64,000 nt of DNA from Streptomyces hoynatensis (lineage in GTDB: Bacteria; Actinomycetota; Actinomycetes; Streptomycetales; Streptomycetaceae): NCBI RefSeq assembly GCF_003626535.1, contig NZ_RBAL01000010.1, positions 124,001 to 188,000 of the forward strand, written 5' to 3'. This document shows, in pieces, positions 1 through 7,562 of the stretch. The translations under genes were made by a program, and so were the position numbers. The notes under the pieces are model-generated. The model did not search any database. It was not told the origin of the DNA and saw only the letters and a program-made list of their open reading frames with translations. The stretch's first letter is position 1, and every line of letters starts with the position of its first letter.

Positions 1-1116
1 TTCACCGGCATCCTCCTGGTCGTCGCGCTGCCGCCGCTGATCACCACGCACGGCGTCGAACGGCTCCCGACCACCGCCGCGATCGTCAGCCTCGGCCTGT
101 TCGGCGTGGTGACGATCGGGCCGCTGGTCGGCGGCATCGTCGGCAGCGTCGGGGGCTGGCGGCTGCTGTTCACGATCTTCGCGATCCTGGCGGCGATCGG
201 CCTGGGGATCGGCGTGCTGACCTTCGAGCGGAACGAGCCGCCCAATCGGAGCGCCGGCTTCGACTGGCTCGCCATCCCGCCCGCCCTGGGCGCCACCGTG
301 CTGCCGTTCTTCGGCGTCTCCTGGCTGTCGCGCAGCTCCTTCGGGCACGCGGCCTTCCTCGCGCCCCTCGCGCTTGGCCTGCTGCTCGGCGTGCTGCTGG
401 TGGCCTCGCAGTACCGCAAGGCGACCCCGCTGATGCCGGTGCGCCCGATCAGCAGCACCTTCCCGGTCGCCGGCACGGCCGGGGCGATGATCGTCGGCGC
501 CTCCTTCACCGCGCTGATCGAGCTGTCCGAGGCCTACCTGCTCGAGGTGACCCGCTACGAACCGGCGCGCATCGGGGGGCTGCTGATCACGCAGCTGGCC
601 GGGGTCCTGATCGCCGCCCTGCTGCTGCGCCAGGCGCTGCCCACCAAGTGGACGCCCTACCTGGCGCTGTCCGGACTGGTCGGCGTCGCCGCGGGCGGGG
701 TGGTGCTGCTCTTCGTGACCTCGTCGAACGCGGGCGCCCTGATGCCGGCCGCGGCCTTCTGCCTCGGCTACGGGGCGGGCGCCGGGGTCGCGCCCGGCCT
801 GTTCCTCGCCGGTCTGTCCACGCCCGCGGCGCGGATCGGCGCGACCTTCGCGCTGGTCGAGCTGCTGCGCTCGGAGGCGGCCTTCCTGGTCGGGCCGATC
901 CTCCTGCACGTGGCGATGACCTCCGGCTTCCCCGGGGGCTTCCGCCTCGCCGTGGGCATCACCCTCATCGTGGTCGTCGCCGGCATGCTGCTCCTGCTCC
1001 TGGTCTTCCTGCTCGGCGGCGTCCTGCCGCACCGGCCGAGGCTGGAGGAGTGGATGCGCGGCGGGCCCACCGCCTACCGCTCCCCGCCGCTGCTCGCCAA
1101 CGTCAGGAACCGCTGA
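1..1116 (+). CDS. MFS transporter, C-terminal part (5' end outside window)
   Basis: The reading frame is open from base 1, so the start lies upstream of the window. The visible 371 residues are a run of hydrophobic helices separated by short charged loops, as in drug:H+ antiporters of the major facilitator superfamily (14-helix type suggested by length). A cytoplasmic loop with the YRKATPLMPV stretch and a basic C-terminal tail are visible. It should sit in the cytoplasmic membrane and export a small molecule; no substrate can be read from the sequence. The stop is followed by a 143-base gap holding a palindrome and a possible promoter for the next gene, so it is probably not co-transcribed with it. 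Family assignment rests on hydropathy and general pattern. Confidence 0.75.
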   Translation, partial: FTGILLVVALPPLITTHGVERLPTTAAIVSLGLFGVVTIGPLVGGIVGSVGGWRLLFTIFAILAAIGLGIGVLTFERNEPPNRSAGFDWLAIPPALGATVLPFFGVSWLSRSSFGHAAFLAPLALGLLLGVLLVASQYRKATPLMPVRPISSTFPVAGTAGAMIVGASFTALIELSEAYLLEVTRYEPARIGGLLITQLAGVLIAALLLRQALPTKWTPYLALSGLVGVAAGGVVLLFVTSSNAGALMPAAAFCLGYGAGAGVAPGLFLAGLSTPAARIGATFALVELLRSEAAFLVGPILLHVAMTSGFPGGFRLAVGITLIVVVAGMLLLLLVFLLGGVLPHRPRLEEWMRGGPTAYRSPPLLANVRNR

Positions 1117-1127
1117 GGCCCCCGCGG

Positions 1128-1151
1128 CTGGAGTGCGCTCCAGGGTTGACG
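1128..1151 (+). promoter_or_regulatory. Palindrome CTGGAG-N4-CTCCAG followed by -35-like TTGACG
   Basis: A 6-bp perfect inverted repeat (1128-1143) lies 2 bases before TTGACG (1146-1151), which could be a -35 box for the threonine-synthase-like gene at 1260. No convincing -10 box is seen 17 bases downstream. The palindrome resembles MerR-type operators, but those normally lie between -35 and -10, so the regulator class is uncertain. Confidence 0.35.
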
Positions 1152-1259
1152 TGGCCGGTGGGGCTGGGATCTTCTCGGTGGAAACGGGCGTCCGCGCAGG
1201 TGGGCGCCCGCGGCACCCCCGCGGGTCCCCCCACGCGGCACAGGGAGTGAAGGAGCGGC

Positions 1260-2489
1260 ATGTCGGCTGGGTACTTTTCGGCGCTTTCCCATCTGGAGTG
1301 TTCCCGGACCGGCGAGCGGAGCGAGGCCGACGCCGTGCAGGGCACCTCGGCCGCGGGGGCCCCGCTGCTGGCCAGGTACGACCTGGAGCGGGTGCGGGCG
1401 CGGGTCACCCGCGAGGAGATCGCCGGGCGGGCGCCCGACCTGTGGCGCTACCGCGAGGTCCTCCCGGTGCGCGACCCGCGGCACATCGTCTCGCTCGGCG
1501 AGGGCATGACCCCGCTGCTGCCGCTGCCGCGCTACGGCGCGGAACTCGGCGTGCCGGGCCTGCTGATGAAGGACGAGGGGCTGATACCGACCGGCAGCTT
1601 CAAGGCGCGCGGCGCGGCCGTCGGCGTCTCCCGGGCCGCCGAACTCGGCGTGCGCGGCATCGCCATGCCCACCAACGGGAACGCGGGCGCCGCCTGGTCC
1701 GTCTACGCCGCCCGCGCCGGGCTGCGCAGCCTGATCGCGATGCCGGTGGACGCCCCGGAGATCACCCGCAGGGAGTGCGTGGTGGCGGGGGCCGAGCTGT
1801 ACCTGGTCGACGGGCTGATCGGGGACGCGGGCCGGCTGGTGGCCGCCGCGGTGGCCGGGCGGGAGGGCTACCAGGAGGTCTCCACCCTGAAGGAGCCCTA
1901 CCGCCTGGAGGGCAAGAAGACGATGGGCTACGAGATCGTGGAGCAGCTCGGCTGGCGGGCGCCCGACGTGATCCTGTACCCGACGGGCGGCGGCGTCGGC
2001 ATCATCGGCATCCACAAGGCGCTCCGGGAGATGCGGGAGCTGGGCTGGCTGAGCGGCGAACTGCCGCGCCTGGTGGCGGTCCAGGCGGCGGGCTGCGCGC
2101 CGATCGTGGAGGCATTCGAGCGCGGGGAGCGGGAGAGCGTGCCCTTCCCCGACGCCCGCACGGTCGCCTTCGGGATCACGGTGCCGAAGGCGCTGGGCGA
2201 CTTCCTGGTGCTGGACGCGGTGCGCGAGACCGGCGGCACGGCCCTGGCCGTGACGGACGAGGAGCTGCTGGCCGCGCAGCGGGCGCTGGCGCGGGCGGAG
2301 GGCGCGTTCGTCTGCCCGGAGGGCGCGGCCTGCTTCGCCGCGGTCGGCCGGCTGCGGGAGTCGGGCTGGCTGCGCGGCGGGGAGCGCGTGGTCGTGCTGA
2401 ACACCGGCTCGGGCCTGAAGTACCCCGAGACCGTGGCCGTCGACGTGCCGACCCTGCCCGTGGACGGCCGCATTCCCGCACGCCCCTGA
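1260..2489 (+). CDS. Threonine synthase-like PLP-dependent enzyme
   Basis: 409 aa. The fold-type II PLP lysine is in the GSFKARG motif and the glycine-rich phosphate loop is YPTGGGVGI; LGEGMTPLLPL is the usual N-terminal substrate-loop motif of threonine synthases. The N-terminus carries the LECSRTGE segment seen in long actinobacterial threonine synthases. The family converts O-phosphohomoserine to threonine and phosphate in the cytosol. The ATG at 1260 is chosen because AGGAG lies 5 bases upstream (1251-1255). The gene is isolated, not next to homoserine kinase or dehydrogenase genes, so it may be a second copy or act on a related phospho-amino acid. It converges on the Nei2 gene, with a repeat-rich spacer between them. 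Confidence 0.8.
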   Translation: MSAGYFSALSHLECSRTGERSEADAVQGTSAAGAPLLARYDLERVRARVTREEIAGRAPDLWRYREVLPVRDPRHIVSLGEGMTPLLPLPRYGAELGVPGLLMKDEGLIPTGSFKARGAAVGVSRAAELGVRGIAMPTNGNAGAAWSVYAARAGLRSLIAMPVDAPEITRRECVVAGAELYLVDGLIGDAGRLVAAAVAGREGYQEVSTLKEPYRLEGKKTMGYEIVEQLGWRAPDVILYPTGGGVGIIGIHKALREMRELGWLSGELPRLVAVQAAGCAPIVEAFERGERESVPFPDARTVAFGITVPKALGDFLVLDAVRETGGTALAVTDEELLAAQRALARAEGAFVCPEGAACFAAVGRLRESGWLRGGERVVVLNTGSGLKYPETVAVDVPTLPVDGRIPARP

Positions 2490-2520
2490 CCCGGCGGTCC
2501 GTTCGGCCCGGGCGGCGCGC

Positions 2521-2655
2521 CCCCCACGGCGAGGGCCGGCGCGGCCCTTCCGGCGTGGGGGCGTGCAGGGCCCCGCGGGCGGCGCGGCCCTTCCGGCCGG
2601 GGGACCCGTCGGCCGGGGACCCGTCGGCCGGGGGACCCGTCGGCCGCGGGTCCGT
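2521..2655. repeat. Convergent spacer: hairpin plus 15-16 bp tandem repeat
   Basis: CCCCCACG (2521-2528) pairs with CGTGGGGG (2553-2560) around a nested GGGCC/GGCCC stem, a plausible terminator after the threonine-synthase-like gene. A 17-bp direct repeat starts at 2538 and 2581. From 2594 to 2655 the unit CGGCCGGGGGACCCGT is repeated three times (16, 15, 16 bp) with a fourth degenerate copy ending at the stop codon of the opposing Nei2 gene. Confidence 0.6.
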
Positions 2656-3522
2656 TCAGCGGGGGCCGGGGCGGCGGGGCGGGCGGCCCGGGCGCGGGGC
2701 CGCGGGGCCGGGGGCCGGGCCGCGCTGGCAGCCGGGGCACCAGTAGGTGGGCCGTTCGCGGCCCTGGGTCTCGTGCGTCTCCCCGGCGACCCGCACCGGC
2801 GTGCCGCACACCGGGCAGGGCCGCGGCGCGCGCCCGTACACGTGCAGGCGCGGGCCGCGGGCGCGCAGCCGCGGCGGGGTGGTGGCGCGGGCCGGGCGCT
2901 CGCGGTTCTCCGCCAGGAGCCGCTCCGCCTCGGCGACCAGGCCCGCGAGGCCGCCCGCGCGGTCCAGCTCCCCCACCGTGAGCCACGGCGTGGCGCGGGC
3001 GAGGAAGCACAGCTCCGCCATGAACACGTTGCCGATCCCGGCGAGGTTGCGCTGGTCGAGCAGGGCGGTGCCGAGGGGGCGCGCCGGCTCGGCCCGCAGG
3101 CGGCGCAGCGCCTCCTCCCGGTCCCAGTCGGGGCCGAGCAGGTCCGGGCCCAGGTGCCCGACCACCCGGGCCTCCTCCGCCGTCCGCAGCAGGTCGAGGA
3201 CCTGGAGGCGGTAGCCGACCGCGGTGCCCTCCGCGGTGCCGAGCACGGCCCTGATCTGGTGGCCGGGGCCGCCGTGCCAGCGCTCCCCCGCCGCGAACAC
3301 CCGCCACTGGCCGTCCATGCGCAGGTGCGAGTGCAGGGTGAGGCCGCCCTCGACGCGGGCCAGCAGGTGCTTGCCGCGGGGCACGACCCCCAGCACGGCG
3401 CGGCCGGTGAGGTCGGCCGTCGCCAGCTTCGGGACGCGCAGCTCGCAGCGGACCAGTCGCCGGCCGGCCAGCGCGGCGTCCAGCCGCCTGGCGGCCTGCC
3501 ACACCGTGTCTCCCTCGGGCAT
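2656..3522 (-). CDS. Fpg/Nei-family DNA glycosylase (endonuclease VIII, Nei2 type)
   Basis: 288 aa. Starts MPEGDTVWQ; after processing the N-terminal Pro2 and Glu3 are the catalytic residues of the Fpg/Nei superfamily. The helix-two-turn-helix region holds the LLDQRNLAGIGN motif with the conserved Asn, and the C-terminus has a zinc finger with CPVCG and CPGC pairs. The enzyme removes oxidised pyrimidines in base-excision repair and cuts the resulting abasic site. The start at 3522 is fixed by the need for Pro at position 2. It is the last of three minus-strand genes (LysR, PPOX enzyme, nei) with short gaps and may be read with them. The Pro/Arg-rich tail after the zinc finger looks disordered. 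Confidence 0.88.
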   Translation of the reverse strand: MPEGDTVWQAARRLDAALAGRRLVRCELRVPKLATADLTGRAVLGVVPRGKHLLARVEGGLTLHSHLRMDGQWRVFAAGERWHGGPGHQIRAVLGTAEGTAVGYRLQVLDLLRTAEEARVVGHLGPDLLGPDWDREEALRRLRAEPARPLGTALLDQRNLAGIGNVFMAELCFLARATPWLTVGELDRAGGLAGLVAEAERLLAENRERPARATTPPRLRARGPRLHVYGRAPRPCPVCGTPVRVAGETHETQGRERPTYWCPGCQRGPAPGPAAPRPGRPPRRPGPR

Positions 3523-3596
3523 GCGTCCCATGATGCGCCCGCGCCCCGCCGCCGCGGCGGGCGCCCGTGGCGCTGGGGGGGCGGCCGGGGTGCGGG

Positions 3597-4013
3597 TCAG
3601 GAGGCCGCCCAGCCGGTCCAGCGGGTGGGGGCGACGGCGAGGACCGGGCCCGCCGGGCGGCGGGCCCGGTAGGGCGGGTACTTCCTGGCCAGGCTGTCCA
3701 GCGGCCCCTCGCGGGCGGGGCCTTCGAGGATCTCGGCGCGCCCCTCGGCCCTGACCCACCACAGCCGGGACCAGTCCTCCTCGTAGGAGTCGGCCAGCAG
3801 GCAGACCCGCGGGTCCGCGCGGACGTGGCGCAGCCGGGCCAGGCGCGGGTGGCGCTTCGGCTTGACCTCGTCGACGGCGGTCACCAGGCGCCCGTCGTGC
3901 ACCGCGAAGGTGACGGGGACCAGGTGCGGGGCGCCCGCCTCGTCCACCGTGGCGAGGCGCAGGACGCGGGCCGCGGCGAGCCTGGCGCGGGCCTCGGTCT
4001 CGGAGAGCTGCAT
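3597..4013 (-). CDS. PPOX-class F420-dependent oxidoreductase, split beta-barrel
   Basis: 138 aa. The split-barrel flavin-binding fold of the pyridoxamine-phosphate-oxidase superfamily is recognisable from ARVLRLATVD near the N-terminus, HLVPVTFAV, the KPKRHPRLARLRHVRADPR block and DWSRLWWVR, the pattern of the actinobacterial PPOX class thought to use coenzyme F420 (TIGR03668-like). Substrate unknown; such proteins are small soluble homodimers. The ATG at 4013 lies 10 bases after the stop of the LysR gene on the same strand, so co-transcription is likely. That tight link suggests the LysR protein controls this enzyme as well as the divergent aldo/keto reductase, perhaps in a response to reactive carbonyl or redox compounds; this is inference. 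Confidence 0.8.
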   Translation of the reverse strand: MQLSETEARARLAAARVLRLATVDEAGAPHLVPVTFAVHDGRLVTAVDEVKPKRHPRLARLRHVRADPRVCLLADSYEEDWSRLWWVRAEGRAEILEGPAREGPLDSLARKYPPYRARRPAGPVLAVAPTRWTGWAAS

Positions 4014-4023
4014 GCCCCGAGTG

Positions 4024-4932
4024 TCACCGCCCGGCCTGCCCGGCCCGGGCCTCCTTCGGGGCGCGCGGCGCGTCGGCGAACTCCCGCAGCAGGGCCGCCG
4101 CGCCGGGGGAGGTCGGCCGGCCGGTCACCGCGACCACCTCCCACTCGGGGACCCGGCCGGTCAGCGGCACGAAACGCGCCCGGTCGGTCTTGCGCGAGAA
4201 GTGGCGCGGCACCAGGGCCACGCCGAGGCCGAGGCCCACCAGGTCGAGCAGCGCGTGGACGTCCGTCACCTCGAGCGGGACGCGCCGCACCACCCCGGCC
4301 GCGGTCAGCACCCGGTCGGCGAGGTCGCGCGTCACCCAGCCCGCGGGAAAGTCCACGAAACGCTCGGCCCCCAGCTCGTGCGGGGCCACCCCCTCGCGCC
4401 CGGCCAGCGGGTGCCCCGGCGCGCAGGCGAGCACCAGCGGCTCGGCGGCCAGCGGGCGCACCGCGAGACCCTCCCCCGGGCCTGCGGGGCGCTGCACCAC
4501 GGCGAGGTCGAGCCCTCCGGCGCGCACCTGCTCGGTCAGCTCGTCCGAGCCGCCCTGCCTGAGGTGGATCTCCATCCCGGGGTGGCGTTCGACGAAGCGG
4601 GCGAGCGCGGCGGGGAGGTCGACGGCGGGCTGGCACTGGAGGGCGCCCACGGAGAGGCTGCCGCGCAGCAGCCCCTGCGCGGCGGCCACCGCGTCCCTGG
4701 CCGCGCCGGTGGCGGCGAGCGCCCGCCTGGCCTCGGTCAGCAGCGCCCGGCCCGCCGGGGTCAGCCGCACCTGCCGGGTGCTGCGGACGAACAGCGGGGC
4801 GCCCAGCTCCCGTTCGAGGGCCCGGATGGAGGCGGAGAGGCCGGACTGGGCGACGTGCAGCCGCCCGGCGGCCCGGGTGAAGTGGCACTCCTCGGCCACC
4901 GCGACGAAGTACTCCAGCTGCCGCAGTTCCAT
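4024..4932 (-). CDS. LysR-family transcriptional regulator
   Basis: 302 aa. N-terminal winged helix (MELRQLEYFVAVAEE through the ALERELGAPLFVRS recognition region) followed by a periplasmic-binding-protein-like effector domain with a typical VGALQCQ first strand. LysR proteins usually act as tetramers binding a divergent promoter and change its bending when a small molecule binds. The ATG at 4932 is preferred over an in-frame ATG 14 codons upstream because the family begins with this MELRQL segment and GGGAG precedes it. It is divergent from the aldo/keto reductase (start 5151) with a 218-base spacer, the classic LysR-target arrangement. Downstream on its own strand are the PPOX enzyme (10-base gap) and nei. 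Confidence 0.88.
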   Translation of the reverse strand: MELRQLEYFVAVAEECHFTRAAGRLHVAQSGLSASIRALERELGAPLFVRSTRQVRLTPAGRALLTEARRALAATGAARDAVAAAQGLLRGSLSVGALQCQPAVDLPAALARFVERHPGMEIHLRQGGSDELTEQVRAGGLDLAVVQRPAGPGEGLAVRPLAAEPLVLACAPGHPLAGREGVAPHELGAERFVDFPAGWVTRDLADRVLTAAGVVRRVPLEVTDVHALLDLVGLGLGVALVPRHFSRKTDRARFVPLTGRVPEWEVVAVTGRPTSPGAAALLREFADAPRAPKEARAGQAGR

Positions 4933-4980
4933 CGCCCGCTCCCCGGCCCCGTGCGGCGCCGGGGCATTCAGCACCGGGGC

Positions 4981-5020
4981 CGATCAATTTCATCAGTTGC
5001 TTCTGTTGGACAGATTAATC
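4981..5020. promoter_or_regulatory. AT-rich patch in LysR / aldo-keto reductase divergent spacer
   Basis: A roughly 40-base AT-rich stretch in otherwise GC-rich DNA contains CGATCAATTT and the palindrome GATTAATC (5013-5020). Position between the divergent LysR and reductase genes makes it the best candidate for the LysR binding region and promoter. Individual boxes cannot be fixed. Confidence 0.4.
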
Positions 5021-5150
5021 CCCGCCGCGAAGACTGGGGGAGGCGGTGGCGCCCCCGGCCGCGCCGTCCGCGCGGGCGCGCGGCGGCACCGCGGGTCAGG
5101 ACCGCATTCCACGGCCGCACCCAGGCGGCATCCCCGAGGAGGAAACCCGC

Positions 5151-6011
5151 ATGCAGACGCGCCGCATCGGCGAGGTCCAGGTCAGCGCCATCGGGCTTGG
5201 CGGCATGCCGATGTCCATCGAGGGCAGGCCGGACGCCGCGCGTTCGGTCGCGACCCTCCACGCCGCGCTCGACGCCGGCGTCACCCTGATCGACACCGCC
5301 GACGCCTACCACCGGGACGCGGACGAGGTCGGCCACAACGAGTCGCTGATCGCCGGGGCCCTGGCGAGCTGGGGCGGGGACGCCTCCTCGGTGCTGGTGG
5401 CCACCAAGGGCGGCCACCTGCGCCCAGGCGACGGCAGCTGGACCCTCGACGGCTCGCCCGAGCACCTCAGGCGCGCCTGCGAGGACTCGCTGAAGCGGCT
5501 GGGCGTGGAGGCCATCGGGCTCTACCAGTTCCACCGGCCCGACCCACGGGTGCCCTACGCGGAGTCGATCGGTGCCCTGAAGGAGCTGCTCGACGCCGGG
5601 AAGATCAGGTACGCGGGCATCTCCAACGCCGACCCGGCCCGCATCAGGGAGGCCGACGAGATCCTCGGCGGGCGCCTGGTCAGCGTCCAGAACCAGTTCT
5701 CGCCCGCCTTCCGCTCCAGCGAGCCCGAGCTGGAGCTGTGCGCCGAACTCGGCATCGCCTTCCTGCCCTGGAGCCCGCTCGGCGGCATCAGCCAGGCCGG
5801 CGAACTCGGCTCCCGCTTCGGGGTGTTCGGCCGGATCGCCGAGGAGCACGGGGTGAGCCCGCAGCAGGTGTGCCTGGCCTGGATGCTGGCCAAGGCCCCC
5901 GTGGTCATCCCCATCCCCGGCGCCTCCCGGCCGGAGACCATCCGCGACTCGGTGCGGGCCGCGGACCTCGTCCTGTCCCCGCAGGAGCTGGCCGAACTCG
6001 ACGCCGCCTGA
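5151..6011 (+). CDS. Aldo/keto reductase
   Basis: 286 aa, the usual size for a (beta/alpha)8 NADPH-dependent aldo/keto reductase. The catalytic tetrad is visible: Asp in IDTADAYH, the Tyr three residues later, Lys in LVATKGG and His in LYQFHRPDP. The nicotinamide/phosphate-binding part shows VQNQFSPAF and IPIPGASRPETI near the C-terminus. It reduces an aldehyde or ketone; substrate not predictable. The ATG at 5151 is chosen because AGGAGG lies 8 bases upstream; an earlier in-frame start has no such site. It is divergent from the LysR gene, which probably controls it. Confidence 0.88.
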   Translation: MQTRRIGEVQVSAIGLGGMPMSIEGRPDAARSVATLHAALDAGVTLIDTADAYHRDADEVGHNESLIAGALASWGGDASSVLVATKGGHLRPGDGSWTLDGSPEHLRRACEDSLKRLGVEAIGLYQFHRPDPRVPYAESIGALKELLDAGKIRYAGISNADPARIREADEILGGRLVSVQNQFSPAFRSSEPELELCAELGIAFLPWSPLGGISQAGELGSRFGVFGRIAEEHGVSPQQVCLAWMLAKAPVVIPIPGASRPETIRDSVRAADLVLSPQELAELDAA

Positions 6012-6130
6012 GCCGGGGCGGCGGGCCGTCAGGCCGGCCGGGACAGGCCGCGAGGCCGGCCCCCCGGGCGGGCCGCGAGGCCGGTCGCGGGCCGGGACGA
6101 CGCGGCTGTCGGGCCGTGGCGGGCGCCTAC

Positions 6131-6182
6131 CCGACGCGCGTCGGATGACCCGCGCGGAAGGGGCGTGACAGCGTGCTGTCAC
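6131..6182 (+). promoter_or_regulatory. Two perfect palindromes upstream of the SGNH hydrolase gene
   Basis: CCGACGCGCGTCGG (6131-6144) is a perfect 14-bp palindrome. GTGACAGCGTGCTGTCAC (6165-6182) has perfect 8-bp arms and a 2-base centre. They are 20 bases apart, and the second ends 28 bases before the TTG start codon. They may be operators or, for the first, the end of the upstream reductase transcript. Confidence 0.5.
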
Positions 6183-6210
6183 TTCCCTCACCCCAGACCC
6201 GGGAGCCGCG

Positions 6211-7533
6211 TTGACGAAGACCGCCCCCTCCCCCACCCGCATCGGCTCGGCCGCCAGGGCCCTGCTCGCGCTGCTCGCCGGCGCGCTGCTGCTCGCCCTG
6301 GCGGCCCCCTCCGCCTCGGCCACCCCCGCCCGCGGCCACGGCCGAGACGGCTGGGTGGGCACCTGGTCGACGACCGTGACCACCGTCCCCGCCTCGGAGC
6401 ACAACGCCTTCGAGGACCAGACGATCCGCCAGGTCGTGCACACCAGCATCGCCGGCGAGTCGCTCACCCTGCGCCTGTCCAACGAGTTCGGCACCACGCC
6501 GCTGGTCCTCGGCGAGGTGCACGTCGCCCGCCGGGCCGAGGGCGGCTCCGGGTCGGCGATCCTCCCGGGCACCGACCGGACCGTCACCTTCGGCGGCGCG
6601 CGCGGGATCACCATCCCCGCCGGCGCGCCCGCGCTCAGCGACCCGGTGGCGCTGCGGCTGCCCGCCGCGGCCGACCTGGTGATCAGCCTCTACCTGCCGG
6701 AGTACACCCCGGCCACCACCGTGCAGGCCTTCTCCATGTCGCAGACCTACCTCGCCGAGGGCGACGTGACGGGCGCGCGGGACATCGAGGCGACGGGCAC
6801 CAGCGACCGCTGGTACTTCCTGCGCGGGGTCGCCGTCAGGCCCGAGCACGGGGCGCGGGCCAGGGCCGTGGTCGCGTTCGGGGACTCCATCACCGCCGGC
6901 TCCTCCGTGGGCACCGACCACAGGTGGTCCGACTACCTGGCCGCGCGGCTGCGCGCCGCCCACGGGCTGCCCGACACCGGGGTGCTGAACCAGGGCGTCA
7001 GCGGCAACCGCCTGCTGCACGACCCGAACCCGCCCGCCGGCTCGCCCGCCGAGGCGTACGCCGCGCTGTTCGGCGAGAACGCGCTGGCCCGCTTCGACCG
7101 GGACGTCCTGGCCCAGCCGGGCGTCGAGTCGGTCATCGTGCTGCTCGGCATCAACGACATCGGCCAGCCGGGCACGGACGTGGCCCCGGCCTCCGAGCGG
7201 GTCGACGCCGGGCAGATCATCCAGGGCTACCGGCAGCTCATCGCCCGCGCGCACGCCCGCGGGGTGCGGGTCATCGGCGGGACGCTCGGGCCGTTCGAGG
7301 ACAACACCCTCGGCTTCTACAGCCGGGAGAACGAGGCCGAGCGGCAGGCCGTGAACGCGTGGGTGCGCACCGGCGGCGCCTTCGACGGCGTGGCCGACTT
7401 CGACGCGGCGCTGCGCGACCCGGACCGGCCCGGCCGGCTGCGGGCCGCCTACGACAGCGGCGACCACCTGCACCCGAACGACGCGGGCAACGAGGCGATG
7501 GCCGCGGCCGTACCGCTGCGGCTCTTCCGCTGA
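6211..7533 (+). CDS. Secreted SGNH/GDSL hydrolase
   Basis: 440 aa. A signal peptide is clear: basic N-terminus, hydrophobic core LLALLAGALLLALAA, and a likely cleavage after ASA near residue 37. An N-terminal beta-rich domain (about 45-210) precedes the SGNH domain: FGDSITAG with Ser226 (block I), QGVSGNRLL (Gly block), LLGINDIG (Asn block) and DHLHPND with the catalytic His near residue 424. The layout matches secreted actinomycete GDSL esterase/lipases acting on acyl esters of polysaccharides or lipids outside the cell. The start is TTG at 6211, supported by GGGAG at 6201-6205 and by giving an intact signal peptide. Two palindromes lie just upstream. It converges on the P450 gene. Confidence 0.85.
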   Translation: MTKTAPSPTRIGSAARALLALLAGALLLALAAPSASATPARGHGRDGWVGTWSTTVTTVPASEHNAFEDQTIRQVVHTSIAGESLTLRLSNEFGTTPLVLGEVHVARRAEGGSGSAILPGTDRTVTFGGARGITIPAGAPALSDPVALRLPAAADLVISLYLPEYTPATTVQAFSMSQTYLAEGDVTGARDIEATGTSDRWYFLRGVAVRPEHGARARAVVAFGDSITAGSSVGTDHRWSDYLAARLRAAHGLPDTGVLNQGVSGNRLLHDPNPPAGSPAEAYAALFGENALARFDRDVLAQPGVESVIVLLGINDIGQPGTDVAPASERVDAGQIIQGYRQLIARAHARGVRVIGGTLGPFEDNTLGFYSRENEAERQAVNAWVRTGGAFDGVADFDAALRDPDRPGRLRAAYDSGDHLHPNDAGNEAMAAAVPLRLFR

Positions 7534-7562
7534 GCCGGCCGGTCGGGGTCGCCCGGCTCAGC
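7529..7562. terminator. Bidirectional hairpin spanning both stop codons
   Basis: GCTGAGCCGG (7529-7538) and CCGGCTCAGC (7553-7562) are perfect 10-bp arms around a 14-base loop. The TGA of the SGNH hydrolase (7531-7533) and the TGA of the P450 on the other strand (7558-7560) both lie inside the arms. A likely shared terminator for convergent genes. Confidence 0.6.

Noticed and set aside
1128-1151. Confident MerR-regulated promoter before the threonine-synthase-like gene
   Set aside because: The palindrome looks like a MerR operator but is upstream of, not between, the possible -35 and -10, and no MerR gene is in the window; listed only as a low-confidence site.
3862-5289. Long plus-strand open frame opposite the LysR gene
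   Set aside because: It is a GC-rich antisense shadow: composition is Arg/Pro/Gly/Ala rich with no domain, while the LysR frame on the other strand has a complete family pattern. The same holds for other long antisense frames, for example opposite the SARP, polX, kgd and vWA genes.
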